Shown here one piece after another: positions 46,020 through 55,763 of a stretch of DNA of 64,000 nt. The translations under genes and the position numbers were made by a program. Position 1 is the first letter of the stretch; every line of letters starts with the position of its first letter. Under the pieces are notes generated by a model. That model ran no database searches. It was not told the DNA's origin and saw only the letters and a list, made by a program, of their open reading frames with translations. This DNA is from Ligilactobacillus pabuli (lineage in GTDB: Bacteria; Bacillota; Bacilli; Lactobacillales; Lactobacillaceae). The stretch covers positions 62,001-126,000 of the forward strand of contig NZ_BQXH01000001.1 of NCBI RefSeq assembly GCF_022836475.1, given 5' to 3'.

Positions 46020-48473
46020 CTATTCTTCTTTTTGTTCAGGCAGTTTAACTTCCAGCCAGATTGGTTCGCCCTGTGATTCGCTATCTAAAATAAAGGAACC
46101 ATTTGAGTAACGGTCGTTAACTGGATGGTCAAACGGATCTACAACGACCCTTTCATTATGGCTAGTTGTAATATACAATTCACAATTTGCTGGTAACAAT
46201 GCTGCTAATTGAACGCGATGCGGAGCCTTTTTTAATTCACGCAGAATTTGTACTCCTCGTCGTGCTCGAGTAGTTTCTGGGACAGCATTCGCCTTCATGC
46301 GCTTGAATGAACCGCGCTGAGTGATAATTGCGAGGTCATCAGTCTCATGCACTAACATAACACTTGTTAAGTAGTCATCACGCAAGTCCATGTTCTTCAC
46401 ACCTGCTGCTTTAGCGCCGCTGGTAGGAACATCGGCTAATGAATAACGCAGACCATAACCACTATAAGAGGTACAGAAGACTTGTAAGTCAGTGTCTTCT
46501 TGTGCCTGATAGTCAATTAAGATGAGCTCATCCGAAGTAGTTTTTAACTTCATGAAGACGCTGGCTCGTGACTTATAGGTCCGACCTGGTTTCAAATCAG
46601 CTAATTCAGTTTGTTTGATAAAGCCCTCTTTTGTGGCAAAAACAAACTTACCGCCCTGCTTTAAATCTTTAAAGCAGTAGGCTTGCAGTACGTATTCGTC
46701 GTTTGCTAAGCCGACTGTTTGCGACAGATGTTCACCAGTATCTTTCCAGCGTGTTTCCGTTACATCATGGACCGGCCGATAAATCATATTACCTTTATTA
46801 GTAAAGATAAAGAGATGGTCTAAGGTATTCACTGTGGCAGTGTAAATCACTTGATCTTCATCTTTAAGTCCGTTTTCATCTGGACCAGAGGCTTTGAATG
46901 AACGCAGAGATGAACGTTTAACATAGCCATCATGTGAGACCAGTACTTTAACATCTTCTGCTGCAACCATAACTTCAGTTTCAATTTTAATTTCTGAAAT
47001 TTTATCCTGAATTTCGGTTAAGCGTGGTGTCGCATATTTTTTATTGACAGCTTTTAATTCTTTTTTAATGACTTTGTCTAACTCTTTAGGATCAGCCAAG
47101 ATTTTTTGCAACTGTTGAATTTTTTTAGCTAATTCTGCAGCTTCAGTTTCTAAAGCAGTCACATCGGTATTAGTTAACCGGTATAATTGTAAAGAAACGA
47201 TTGCTTCGGCTTGCTTTTCACTAAAATCATAAGCTGTGATCAAATTCTGCTTAGCGTCTCGTTTATTCTTAGATGAACGGATCGTGTGGATCACTTCATC
47301 TAGGATTGAAAGAGCTTTGATCAGCCCTGCCACAATATGCTCACGTTCTTGCGCTTTGTTAAGGTCAAATTGGGTTCGTTTAGTTGTAACATCGCGTTGA
47401 TGCTCGATATAAGCGGCTAAGATCGTTTTTAAGCCGACATGTTCAGGCCGTTTGTGGTTAATAGCCACCATATTAAAGTTATAAGAGACCTGCAAATCAG
47501 TATTCTTAAATAAATAATTTAAGATCCCAGTTGCGTTGGCATTTTTCTTCAATTCAACGACGATCCGTAAACCTTCTCGGTCAGTCTCATCGCGAACTTC
47601 TGCGATACCTTCCACTTTTTTAAGTAAGCGTAATTCATCAATTCTCTTGACTAACAGGGCTTTATTAACTTCATAGGGAATTTCCGTGATGACGATCTGT
47701 TGTTTGCCGCCACGTAATTCCTCAATGCTGGTTCTTGAACGTAGTATCGATTTACCCCGACCTGTCTCATAGGCCTTCTTAATGCCGTCTTTTCCTTGTA
47801 AAATCCCACCAGTTGGAAAATCTGGTCCTTTCACAAATTGCATTAAGTCAGCTAATGAAGCCTGCGGGTGGTCAAGCAAGTAGACCGCCGCTTCAATTGT
47901 TTCACCCAAATTATGAGTAGGAATTGTAGTTGCGTATCCGGCTGAGATCCCAGTTGCACCATTAACTAACAGGTTAGGAAAACGGGCGGGCAACACTGTT
48001 GGTTCATATTCAGTATCATCAAAGTTTAACACCATTTCTACGGTGTTTTTATCGATATCTCGTAACATATCACCGGCAATTTCAGAGATTCGCGCTTCAG
48101 TATACCGCATCGCAGCTGGCGGATCTCCATCCATCGAGCCGTTATTTCCGTGCATTTCAATTAAAGGCTGGCGTAACTTCCAGTCTTGACTCAAACGAAC
48201 CATCGCTTCATAAATCGATGAGTCTCCATGCGGATGAAAGTTACCCATCACGTTTCCGACTGATTTCGCCGATTTTCTAAAGGCCTTATCAAAGGTATTG
48301 CCATCTTGATTCATTGCGAATAAAATGCGCCGTTGAACTGGCTTTAGTCCGTCACGAATATCTGGCAGTGCTCGTTCTTGGATAATATATTTTGAGTATC
48401 GTCCAAACCGCTCACTCATTACCGCTTCAAGTGAGAGTTCTTGGATGTTATTGTGTTGTTTAGTATCTGTCAC
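46020..48473 (-). CDS. parC: DNA topoisomerase IV subunit A
   Basis: Cleaves and rejoins DNA to unlink replicated chromosomes. 817 aa. RALPDIRDGLKPVQRRILFAM is near residue 34 and the quinolone-region helix GNFHPHGDSSIYEAMVRL near residue 77 has Ser85 and Glu89, the unmutated residues by comparison with GrlA. The active-site Tyr124 lies in AAMRYTEARIS. The C-terminal beta-pinwheel region lacks a GyrA-type GQRGG box, favouring ParC over GyrA. GTG start 48473 after GAGGTGAGAG, eleven bases from parE. Confidence 0.95.
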   Translation of the reverse strand: MTDTKQHNNIQELSLEAVMSERFGRYSKYIIQERALPDIRDGLKPVQRRILFAMNQDGNTFDKAFRKSAKSVGNVMGNFHPHGDSSIYEAMVRLSQDWKLRQPLIEMHGNNGSMDGDPPAAMRYTEARISEIAGDMLRDIDKNTVEMVLNFDDTEYEPTVLPARFPNLLVNGATGISAGYATTIPTHNLGETIEAAVYLLDHPQASLADLMQFVKGPDFPTGGILQGKDGIKKAYETGRGKSILRSRTSIEELRGGKQQIVITEIPYEVNKALLVKRIDELRLLKKVEGIAEVRDETDREGLRIVVELKKNANATGILNYLFKNTDLQVSYNFNMVAINHKRPEHVGLKTILAAYIEHQRDVTTKRTQFDLNKAQEREHIVAGLIKALSILDEVIHTIRSSKNKRDAKQNLITAYDFSEKQAEAIVSLQLYRLTNTDVTALETEAAELAKKIQQLQKILADPKELDKVIKKELKAVNKKYATPRLTEIQDKISEIKIETEVMVAAEDVKVLVSHDGYVKRSSLRSFKASGPDENGLKDEDQVIYTATVNTLDHLFIFTNKGNMIYRPVHDVTETRWKDTGEHLSQTVGLANDEYVLQAYCFKDLKQGGKFVFATKEGFIKQTELADLKPGRTYKSRASVFMKLKTTSDELILIDYQAQEDTDLQVFCTSYSGYGLRYSLADVPTSGAKAAGVKNMDLRDDYLTSVMLVHETDDLAIITQRGSFKRMKANAVPETTRARRGVQILRELKKAPHRVQLAALLPANCELYITTSHNERVVVDPFDHPVNDRYSNGSFILDSESQGEPIWLEVKLPEQKEE

Positions 48474-48484
48474 TGACTCTCACC

Positions 48485-50518
48485 TCACTTCTTGCTATTC
48501 TTGGACTGTGCTAATTTCTGATCAAACAAGTTTTCATGCTGCTCAGAAACCTGAGTTGGATCGCCATGTGCTCCCTCAACTGCGACAGTATCCAATAAGC
48601 TTCCGTCTTCTTCCAAAGAGAATTTAACATTTTTTTCGATCCATTTTCGTCGTGGTTCAACTTTGTCACCCATCAATGTCGTGACCCGTTTTTCGGCTAA
48701 GGCATTATCATCGATTTTGACCCGGACTAAGGTTCGTGTTTCTGGATTCATTGTTGTTTCCCATAACTGGTCAGCGTTCATTTCACCCAGACCTTTAAAG
48801 CGTTGCAATAGGTAACCTTTACCCATTTCTTTGCTGACCTGGTCAAGTTCTTCATCTGTCCATGCGTAGCGAATCTTGTCCTTTTTTTGGACCTTCTTTT
48901 GTAGTTTGTACAAAGGCGGCAAAGCGATGTAAACTCGTCCAGCATCGATCATTGGACGCATGTACTTATAAAAGAATGTTAGCAATAGGATCTGGATGTG
49001 TGCTCCGTCGGTATCGGCATCGGTCATGATCACGATTTTGTCATAATTAGCGTCTTCGATGTTAAACTCAGCACCAACGCCAGCACCAATGGTATAAATC
49101 ATGGTATTGATCTCTTCATTTTTAACGATATCTTGCAGCTTGGCCCGTTCCGTGTTTAAAACTTTTCCACGTAAAGGTAAAATTGCTTGGAACTTCCGGT
49201 CGCGTCCTTGCTTGGCGGAGCCGCCAGCGGAATCCCCTTCGACTAAGAAGAGTTCATTTTTCTTAGCGTTTTTAGATTGAGCCGGAGTTAGTTTACCAGA
49301 AAGCAGTTGTTCCTTTTTCCGGCGTTTTTTACCATTGCGGCTTTCATCTCTGGCTTTCCGTGCTGCCTCACGAGCTTCTCTGGCCCGTAATGATTTGCGC
49401 ACTAGGTTTTGGGCAAATTCCCCATTTTCCATTAAATAGTAATTTAGTTGTTCTGCTAAAACACCATCGACAATTGTTCGAGCTTCCGGCGTCCCCAATT
49501 TTTCTTTGGTTTGTCCTTCGAATTGCAGCATTTCTTCTGGAACACGGACCGAAATGACTGCTGATAATCCTTCACGAACGTCGCTGCCTTCCATATTTTT
49601 ATCTTTTTCTTTTAACAAACCAACACTGCGTGCATAGTCGTTAAAAGCTTTGGTCCAGGCTGAACGCATTCCGGCTTCATGGGTCCCGCCATCCTTAGTT
49701 CGCACGTTATTGACAAAGGACAACAAGTTTTCGGAGTAACCATCATTATATTGAGCAGCTACTTCGACTTCCATCCCTTGTTTGGAACCGTCAAAGTACA
49801 TCACATCGCCAATCGTATCTTTGTCTTCATTGAGATAGGTCACAAATTCTTTAATACCTTCTTCATATAAAAAGATATCTTGGTGATCTGTGCGCTCATC
49901 AGTCAATGTGATCTGAACACCCTTCAATAGGTAGGCAGATTCACGTAACCGTTCGGCTAAAACGTCATAATGGTAATGGGTCGTCGAAAAAATGCTCGGA
50001 TCCGGTTTAAAAGTCACTTTGGTTCCACTAGGACGTTTGGTCTTACCTAGTTTCTTAAGGGTTCCCACTGGTTGACCGCCATTTTGGAAATCTTCTTCGT
50101 ATTCGACCCCATCACGAACAGTATTGACAGTTAAGCTAGACGATAAGGCATTAACGACTGATGCACCAACCCCATGCAGACCACCAGAAGTCTTATAACC
50201 GCCTTGGCCGAACTTTCCGCCGGCATGCAAGACGGTAAAAATAACTTCCACGGTGGGGATGCCGGTAGAGTGCATCCCCACCGGCATTCCACGACCATAA
50301 TCACAGACAGTGATCGAGTCATCGGCATGGATCGTCACATCGATCTTTTTGCCATAGCCAGAGAGTGCTTCATCGACGGCATTGTCGACAATTTCATAAA
50401 CTAGGTGATGTAATCCGTGTGTATCAGTTGATCCAATGTACATTCCGGGACGCTTACGTACTGCTTCTAGTCCCTTCAGGATCTGGATCGAATCATCATT
50501 ATATTTAGGTTTTGTCAT
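48485..50518 (-). CDS. parE: DNA topoisomerase IV subunit B
   Basis: ATPase subunit of topoisomerase IV. 677 aa from ATG 50518. GHKL ATPase domain (EIVDNAVDEALSGYG, DYGRGMPVGMHSTG, GGLHGVGASVVNALS), a transducer domain, then the TOPRIM part with LVEGDSAGGSAKQGRD and LPLRGKVLNTE. The MTKPKYNDDSIQILKGLEAVRKRPGMYIG start is typical of ParE. An in-frame GTG at 50539 overlaps the AAGGGA that should be the ribosome binding site, so ATG is preferred. Heads a two-gene operon with parC. Confidence 0.95.
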   Translation of the reverse strand: MTKPKYNDDSIQILKGLEAVRKRPGMYIGSTDTHGLHHLVYEIVDNAVDEALSGYGKKIDVTIHADDSITVCDYGRGMPVGMHSTGIPTVEVIFTVLHAGGKFGQGGYKTSGGLHGVGASVVNALSSSLTVNTVRDGVEYEEDFQNGGQPVGTLKKLGKTKRPSGTKVTFKPDPSIFSTTHYHYDVLAERLRESAYLLKGVQITLTDERTDHQDIFLYEEGIKEFVTYLNEDKDTIGDVMYFDGSKQGMEVEVAAQYNDGYSENLLSFVNNVRTKDGGTHEAGMRSAWTKAFNDYARSVGLLKEKDKNMEGSDVREGLSAVISVRVPEEMLQFEGQTKEKLGTPEARTIVDGVLAEQLNYYLMENGEFAQNLVRKSLRAREAREAARKARDESRNGKKRRKKEQLLSGKLTPAQSKNAKKNELFLVEGDSAGGSAKQGRDRKFQAILPLRGKVLNTERAKLQDIVKNEEINTMIYTIGAGVGAEFNIEDANYDKIVIMTDADTDGAHIQILLLTFFYKYMRPMIDAGRVYIALPPLYKLQKKVQKKDKIRYAWTDEELDQVSKEMGKGYLLQRFKGLGEMNADQLWETTMNPETRTLVRVKIDDNALAEKRVTTLMGDKVEPRRKWIEKNVKFSLEEDGSLLDTVAVEGAHGDPTQVSEQHENLFDQKLAQSKNSKK

Positions 50519-50548
50519 TGAATTTTCAAATCCCTTCACGCTTAAAAA

Positions 50549-50576
50549 GTCGGTTCATTCTTAAAAATGTTCCGAC
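50549..50576 (-). promoter_or_regulatory. Terminator-like hairpin in the parE leader
   Basis: GTCGG and CCGAC frame an inner CATT/AATG stem, followed on the minus strand by TTTTT. It starts close to the predicted transcription start, so it may act as an attenuator or a 5' stabilising hairpin. Regulation is inferred. Confidence 0.45.
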
Positions 50577-50587
50577 AGACTTTTTAT

Positions 50588-50617
50588 ATCATAACCCATT
50601 TATAGCTGCACTGTAAA
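50588..50617 (-). promoter_or_regulatory. Probable promoter of parE-parC
   Basis: TTTACA, 18 nt, then TATGAT on the minus strand, about 70 nt before the parE start. Confidence 0.6.
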
Positions 50618-50693
50618 GTCATCCCTCTGCCAATCAACTAGCCGGTAATGCACTATGACCGACAAATTTACTAGCATTTCACGTAGAATTAAA

Positions 50694-50722
50694 TTGCCCC
50701 TAACTCAATAAACTGCTAGAAT
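50694..50722 (+). promoter_or_regulatory. Probable promoter of plsY
   Basis: TTGCCC, exactly 17 nt, then TAGAAT, 28 nt before the GTG start. Divergent from the parE promoter. Confidence 0.65.
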
Positions 50723-50750
50723 TAAAAGGCAAGAGAAAGGAGGCCAAACT

Positions 50751-51371
50751 GTGGATTTAAATATTATTTGGATGCTTCTAATTGGTTACCTGCTAGGTTC
50801 GATCCCATCCGGTGTCTGGATCGGGAAAATCTTCTTTAATAAAGATATCCGTAATTTTGGTAGTGGTAATATGGGGACTACCAACACTTTCCGTGTTCTT
50901 GGTAAAAAAGCTGGGATCGTTGTGCTGTTACTAGACATGTTAAAAGGTTCAGCAGCTGCTTTATTACCCTTAATGTTTCATTCAAACGCGAATGCCTTAT
51001 TAATTGGACTTTCAGCTATCTTTGGGCATGCTTTCCCATTATTTGCTCATTTTAAAGGTGGCAAAACTGTCGCAACTAGTGTCGGGGTCTTAATGATTTA
51101 TAACTGGCAATTTTTCTTATTAGCCTGGGCAATCTTTTTGATCACCATGTACGTAACTAGTATGGTCAGTGTGGCTAGTATGATCGGTTTCACCCTGATC
51201 ACGATCAGCTCTTTGTTCTACCACGATTGGGTCTTAACAGTAGTGGCATTAGTCCTAACCATTTTTGTGTATGTCAGACATTGGAGCAACCTCGGTCGAA
51301 TCGCACGAGGCGAAGAAAATATGGTTCCATTTGGCTTCGGTTATCGTCGCCGGCAGAAAAAGAATCACTAA
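50751..51371 (+). CDS. plsY: Acyl-phosphate:glycerol-3-phosphate acyltransferase
   Basis: Membrane enzyme that starts phospholipid synthesis by acylating glycerol 3-phosphate. 206 aa, five membrane helices. [19 protein letters not shown] is near the N terminus, [17 protein letters not shown] near residue 37 and [21 protein letters not shown] near residue 97; these are the three cytoplasmic motifs. GTG 50751 follows AAAGGAGG. It is divergent from parE, a classic plsY-parE-parC neighbourhood, and the only plus-strand gene right of the dif-like site. Confidence 0.95.
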   Translation: MDLNIIWMLLIGYLLGSIPSGVWIGKIFFNKDIRNFGSGNMGTTNTFRVLGKKAGIVVLLLDMLKGSAAALLPLMFHSNANALLIGLSAIFGHAFPLFAHFKGGKTVATSVGVLMIYNWQFFLLAWAIFLITMYVTSMVSVASMIGFTLITISSLFYHDWVLTVVALVLTIFVYVRHWSNLGRIARGEENMVPFGFGYRRRQKKNH

Positions 51372-51391
51372 GCATCACTTAATTATGAACT

Positions 51392-51452
51392 AAAAAATAA
51401 GCTGTTGTTTCCCAGCCAGTTAATGTGGCGGAAACAGCCAGCTTATTTTTTT
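51392..51452. terminator. Bidirectional terminator between plsY and the aldose-epimerase-like gene
   Basis: Arms AAAAAATAAGCTG and CAGCTTATTTTTT-like with an inner GTTTCC/GGAAAC stem; suits both convergent genes. Confidence 0.85.
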
Positions 51453-51457
51453 ATCTT

Positions 51458-52336
51458 TTAAAAGACTGTAACAGAAAAGCCAGCCTGGAACTCCTGCTTA
51501 GGTGCTAACTGATTGATCGCAAATTTATGGGTCAAGTCGCCATCAGCATCTTGAGGATCGGCTAAGCCCCACCATGGTTCAATGCAGACAAACTGACCAT
51601 CAGCCGGATATGAAGACCAAAGACCGACGTACTTAGCGTCCTTAGTATTGATCTTGACCCCGTGTTGTTGAGCTTGATCTTGTAAGGTAATGATTGTTTT
51701 TTCTTGTTCCAAATTATAGATCAACGCGTCATCTTTAAACAATTCCCGGCTAACAGCCAAATGAGCTTCATCTACCGCATATTCAGCTTGAGGATCAGTT
51801 AAACTATTTGCTAATGGAACACGTTTCCGACTCTTAGCCGGAGCAAAATCGATCTCATAATCAGTATATGCTTCACCAGGAACCAATGGAGCCCGGAAAG
51901 CCGGGTGAGCACCGATTGCAAAATATAAGTCGCTGTCTTCTGCTGGATTATAAACCGAGTAATCTAAGCTTAATTCAGACGCCGTTAAAGTATAGGTCAA
52001 GCGTAGTCTGAAGTCGAAAGGATACTTGGCTTTGGTTGCTTCATTTTGAGTAAGCTCAAACACTGCGCGAGAACCATCATTTTCAATCACAGTGAAATCT
52101 TGGTCCCGGGCAAAACCATGTTGAGTCATCTGGTATTCTTGCCCGGCAAAATGATAGGAATCATTCTTCAACTTACCTTCAATTGGAAATAAAACTGGTG
52201 AGTGGCGCCCCCAATATTTAGAATCGCCAGACCACATGTAATCAATGCCGCTGTCTTTAGCGACTAAACTGCTTAATTCTGCTCCGTGTTCATTGATCAC
52301 TGCACGAACTTGTTTGTTTTCAATGATAACCGCCAT
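51458..52336 (-). CDS. Aldose 1-epimerase family protein (LacX-like)
   Basis: 292 aa beta-sandwich protein of the galactose mutarotase superfamily. HGAELSSLVAKDSGIDYMWSGD near residue 17, SPVLFPIEGKL, THGFAR-like TQHGFARDQDF near residue 92 and AIGAHPAFRAPL near residue 143 supply the two His; CIEPWWGLADP near residue 252 holds the Glu. LacX/YeaD-type members convert anomers of hexoses or act on hexose 6-phosphates; substrate unknown here. ATG 52336 follows CGGGGGAAC. It lies 31 bp after hslU but has no functional link to it. Confidence 0.88.
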   Translation of the reverse strand: MAVIIENKQVRAVINEHGAELSSLVAKDSGIDYMWSGDSKYWGRHSPVLFPIEGKLKNDSYHFAGQEYQMTQHGFARDQDFTVIENDGSRAVFELTQNEATKAKYPFDFRLRLTYTLTASELSLDYSVYNPAEDSDLYFAIGAHPAFRAPLVPGEAYTDYEIDFAPAKSRKRVPLANSLTDPQAEYAVDEAHLAVSRELFKDDALIYNLEQEKTIITLQDQAQQHGVKINTKDAKYVGLWSSYPADGQFVCIEPWWGLADPQDADGDLTHKFAINQLAPKQEFQAGFSVTVF

Positions 52337-52367
52337 GATAGTTCCCCCGTTTTTTTCTTGTCTGAGT

Positions 52368-53789
52368 TTACAAAATATAGTGTGCTAAATCTTTATCAGC
52401 TGCAATTTTACCAATTTTTTCTTCGACATAAGCTTCGGTGATCGTAATCTCACCCATTTGCATGTCTGGGCCTTCATATAATAAATCTTGGAGCAAACGT
52501 TCTAAGATCGTGTGTAAACGACGGGCACCGATATTGTCGGTATCACGGTTGACTGCAAACGCAATTTCCGCGATTTTATGGATTGCTTCGATAGTGAAAG
52601 TGACCGAGATATTGTCAGTCTGGATCAAGGCAATATATTGTTTGATCAAGGCGTTAGTTGGTTCGGTTAAAATCTTGACAAAATCATCCGCACTGAGATC
52701 ATCTAGTTCGACCCGAATTGGAAAACGGCCTTGTAATTCAGCAATCAGATCCGATGGCTTGCTTTCATGGAATGCTCCAGAAGCAATAAACAAGATATGA
52801 TCAGTGTTAACTTGACCGTATTTAGTCTTGATCGCAGACCCTTCGACGATTGGCAAAATATCGCGTTGGACCCCTTCACGGGAAACCTCACCGGAATTTT
52901 GTTTTGACTGGGAGGTAATTTTGTCAATTTCATCGATAAAAATGATCCCAGTATTTTCTGCACGGTGAATGGCAGCTTCGGCTAAGTCAGCGGTATTTAC
53001 TAATTTTTGAGATTCTTCTTGAACTAGTACTTCACGCGCATCGCGGACAGCCATCGTGCGTTCGACCTTCTTTTTAGGCGCTAAAGCATTCAAAGCTTCA
53101 CCCAAGTCGATCCCCATTTGGTTTAACATGTCGGATGAACCGGGGTTCTTGCGGCTAGGGTCGTCAACTTTAATGGTCACTTCATGATTTTCCATCTGAC
53201 CCCGACGCAGTTTTTCGCTGACTGCTAAACGCTCATTGCGAATTGCATCCGTGACTTCCCCGTTTCCATCATCTTCATCTTTGTGCCCATTAGCAGGAAG
53301 ATGTCCATTTTGGAGATCTCTCATCATTTGCATAAAGTTTTCTTCTTGTTCTTGGTCAGATCTTTGCTTAGCTGGGACTAAGAGCTTCACCAAGCGTTTG
53401 TCAGCGTTAGCGACTGCTTCACTGCGAACTTCGCTAAATAAGCGTTCCTGTTCCATTTGATAAGCAGATTCTACCAGATCACGGACCATCGATTCCACAT
53501 CGCGGCCGACATAACCGACTTCGGTAAACTTGGTAGCTTCAACTTTAACAAATGGTGCATGTACGATTTTCGCTAACCGACGGGCAATTTCCGTTTTACC
53601 GACCCCAGTTGGTCCGATCATTAGCAAGTTTTTTGGCGTGACTTCTTCTTGCATGTCTGCCGGTAGCTTCATTCTGCGGTAACGATTTCGTAATGCGACG
53701 GCAATTGCCTTTTTTGCTGCGTCTTGGCCGATCACATATGCATCAAGTTCCTTGACGATTTGTTTTGGTGTTTTATCCATTGCATCCAT
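52368..53789 (-). CDS. hslU: HslU (ClpY) ATPase of the HslUV protease
   Basis: AAA+ unfoldase that feeds HslV. 473 aa. [20 protein letters not shown] at the N terminus, Walker [18 protein letters not shown] near residue 55, pore loop [14 protein letters not shown], an I domain (about 110-240), Walker [12 protein letters not shown] near residue 277 and the C-terminal ISAD tail [12 protein letters not shown] that activates HslV. Start ATG 53789 or ATG 53780; an in-frame stop lies two codons upstream, so no earlier start exists. The Shine-Dalgarno is separated from it by a hairpin. Confidence 0.95.
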   Translation of the reverse strand: MDAMDKTPKQIVKELDAYVIGQDAAKKAIAVALRNRYRRMKLPADMQEEVTPKNLLMIGPTGVGKTEIARRLAKIVHAPFVKVEATKFTEVGYVGRDVESMVRDLVESAYQMEQERLFSEVRSEAVANADKRLVKLLVPAKQRSDQEQEENFMQMMRDLQNGHLPANGHKDEDDGNGEVTDAIRNERLAVSEKLRRGQMENHEVTIKVDDPSRKNPGSSDMLNQMGIDLGEALNALAPKKKVERTMAVRDAREVLVQEESQKLVNTADLAEAAIHRAENTGIIFIDEIDKITSQSKQNSGEVSREGVQRDILPIVEGSAIKTKYGQVNTDHILFIASGAFHESKPSDLIAELQGRFPIRVELDDLSADDFVKILTEPTNALIKQYIALIQTDNISVTFTIEAIHKIAEIAFAVNRDTDNIGARRLHTILERLLQDLLYEGPDMQMGEITITEAYVEEKIGKIAADKDLAHYIL

Positions 53790-53798
53790 CTTTTAGAC

Positions 53799-53830
53799 GG
53801 TCAAGGCTTCAAACCTTGACCTGTCCTCCC
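53799..53830 (-). promoter_or_regulatory. hslU ribosome binding site separated by a hairpin
   Basis: GGGAGGA (53824-53830) is 34 nt from the hslU ATG, too far for normal initiation. A perfect 8-bp hairpin GGTCAAGG-loop-CCTTGACC (53799-53821) fills 23 nt of that gap. Folding would shorten it to about 11 nt. Reading is mine; effect untested. Confidence 0.65.
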
Positions 53831-53846
53831 TTCATTGGTCAGTTGC

Positions 53847-54383
53847 TTAAAGTTTTTTTCCTAAAGTTTCTGTGATCACATTATGGTTGGTGAAAATATC
53901 GATGTCGCCAGCGATTTCTAGTGCCGCCTGGGCGATTTCGGTCGCTGACATTTCAGGAGCGTGTTTGACTAACGCCACCGCGGCTGCTTGCGCGTAATTA
54001 CCACCAGAACCAATGGCTAAGACATCTTCATCCGGTTCGATCACCTCACCAGAACCTGAAACTAACAACAGGTTGTCTTGATCCATCACGATCAATAAGG
54101 CTTCCAGTTTTTGTAATTGCTGGTCACCGCGCCATTCCTGGGCTAGTTCAACGGCGGCCCGTTGCAGATTGCCGCTATACTGATTTAATTTTTTATCAAA
54201 ACGATCTTCTAAGTTAAAGGCATCCGAAACCGTACCGGCAAAACCGACGGCAACTTTCCCATCATAGATCTTATGAATCTTGTGGGCCGTACCTTTCATG
54301 ATGACTTTTTCGCCCATGGTAACCTGACCGTCGCCAGCCATGGCAGTTTGTCCGTGGTGTCGGACTGCACAAATTGTTGTCAT
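53847..54383 (-). CDS. hslV: HslV (ClpQ) peptidase of the HslUV protease
   Basis: Threonine peptidase that forms the proteolytic core with HslU. 178 aa. After removal of the initiator Met the catalytic Thr heads [32 protein letters not shown] near residue 46 and [15 protein letters not shown] near residue 126 also match. ATG 54383 lies eight bases after GAGGAGG; an upstream in-frame codon at 54401 would bury the catalytic Thr and is rejected. Unlike B. subtilis ClpQ it has Thr rather than Ser as N-terminal nucleophile. Confidence 0.95.
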   Translation of the reverse strand: MTTICAVRHHGQTAMAGDGQVTMGEKVIMKGTAHKIHKIYDGKVAVGFAGTVSDAFNLEDRFDKKLNQYSGNLQRAAVELAQEWRGDQQLQKLEALLIVMDQDNLLLVSGSGEVIEPDEDVLAIGSGGNYAQAAAVALVKHAPEMSATEIAQAALEIAGDIDIFTNHNVITETLGKKL

Positions 54384-54418
54384 TATTGTTTTCCTCCTCA
54401 AAGATTAGGTTGAATTAT

Positions 54419-55318
54419 TTAAGCACGCGGGAAAAATTTCCGGTAGTTTTTTTGGAGATTTTCCGTGGTGACATGCGTATAGATTTGCGTGGTCGATAAG
54501 CTGCTGTGTCCAAGCAATTCTTGCACGGCCCGTAAATCTGCCCCATTGCTCATTAAATGTGTTGCAAAAGTATGACGTAATTCATGGGGATGAATTGTTG
54601 TGTGTAAGGTACTTTTTTTCATGATCTGTTTTAAAATATAAGTGACACCTGCTGCGGTTAGCGGATCCCCATAATGATTAACAAAGACAAAGTCATGTTC
54701 TTTGTGGTATTTTTCCATTAACGGTGCTCTAGCCTGCAAAAAGTACTTCTTTAAAGCTCGTTCACAGTATTTTCCAAAGGGGACGTAACGATCTTTACCG
54801 CCCTTACCATGTAATAACATGGCATGGTTATCAAAGTCAACGACAGGCATCGTTAAGCCAGTACATTCCGAAACCCGCATCCCAGTGGCATATAATGTCT
54901 CTAGTAAGGCATTATTCCGCAGATCTATGGGAGTGTCGCCTTGTGTCGCAGCAAATAAGGCATCCATTTCCTTTTCATAAAAAAAGTGCGGTAAGGCCCG
55001 TGAATGGCGTTTAAGCTGCACATACATAAAAGGATTACTGTCGACTTTACCATTTTTTAATAAGAAACGGTAAAAGGAACGTAAACCGGAGATCATCCGA
55101 GAAACACTGTTTTCTCGGTAATTTTTTTCGTATAAATAACTCATATAAACGTGGACGTCTTTTTCTGTGACTGCTGCAAAAGAAGTGGCCCCGCCATTTT
55201 CTGCCAAGAATTGGCAAAAGTCTCGAATGTCATCGCGATAGGCCTTCACGGTTTCGCTAGAATATTGGCGTTCGTAGTTTAAGTAATCTTGATATTCTAT
55301 GAGCCATTCTTTTTCCAA
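54419..55318 (-). CDS. xerC: Tyrosine recombinase XerC (CodV-like)
   Basis: Site-specific recombinase that resolves chromosome dimers at dif with XerD. 299 aa: an N-terminal SAM-like core-binding domain (about 1-88) and a catalytic domain with Arg148 (YATGMRVSE), Lys172 (HGKGGKDRYVP), His245 and Arg248 (HPHELRHTFATHL), His271 and Tyr280 (GHSSLSTTQIYTHV). Start is TTG 55318 with GAGGAGGCGACAG upstream. The xerC-hslV-hslU order matches codV-clpQ-clpY of B. subtilis. The partner xerD is not in this window. It lies about 10 kb from the dif-like site. Confidence 0.93.
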   Translation of the reverse strand: MEKEWLIEYQDYLNYERQYSSETVKAYRDDIRDFCQFLAENGGATSFAAVTEKDVHVYMSYLYEKNYRENSVSRMISGLRSFYRFLLKNGKVDSNPFMYVQLKRHSRALPHFFYEKEMDALFAATQGDTPIDLRNNALLETLYATGMRVSECTGLTMPVVDFDNHAMLLHGKGGKDRYVPFGKYCERALKKYFLQARAPLMEKYHKEHDFVFVNHYGDPLTAAGVTYILKQIMKKSTLHTTIHPHELRHTFATHLMSNGADLRAVQELLGHSSLSTTQIYTHVTTENLQKNYRKFFPRA

Positions 55319-55763
55319 ACTGTCGCCTCCTCAAAATACAAGTTAACTGTATTTTCCTATAATGGTCAAAATTAGTCAAGGAAACTCCGGCGGTTTTGCA
55401 ATTTTCTTAATTTTTTCACAAACTACGGCTGGCTGGAGCACTTTACTAGCACGATGCTAACTTTAATTTAAAAAAATTCGGCTCAATCTTTTGTGATGCT
55501 TTAAACTTGCTATCCAAAAACCGCTTTACTCTTGCTGCCTCTGAGTAAATCGGCTGATATAAACGAAATTAAACTACCAGTGCAACTGAACTGGATACTA
55601 AAACTCTTGCTTGCTTTTTGCTGACCATGACTATGGCTCAGATCAAGCGGAAAGATACAAAGACCATTGAGCTGAGGTGAAGCTGATAAAAAAGCTAAAA
55701 AAATAACCGTCCTTTAGTCTAGTACAAACTGCGGGACGGTTAATTTTTTTTTGACTTGTTATT
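55319..55763. other. Gene-free region between topA and xerC
   Basis: 445 bp with no gene I can support. Contains the topA terminator (55705-55741) and, next to xerC, a hairpin AAAATACA-loop-TGTATTTT (55333-55355) directly before the xerC ribosome binding site. A TTGACT at about 55375 may be its -35 element, but no good -10 is at the right distance. Confidence 0.6.
55705..55741 (-). terminator. Terminator of topA
   Basis: AACCGTCC pairs with GGACGGTT. On the minus strand the second arm is followed by ATTTTTTT. On the plus strand it is also followed by a T-run. Confidence 0.85.

Noticed and set aside
54419-55318. XerC as a phage or element integrase
   Set aside because: Its linkage to hslV-hslU and its standard length identify the chromosomal CodV/XerC; there are no element genes around it.
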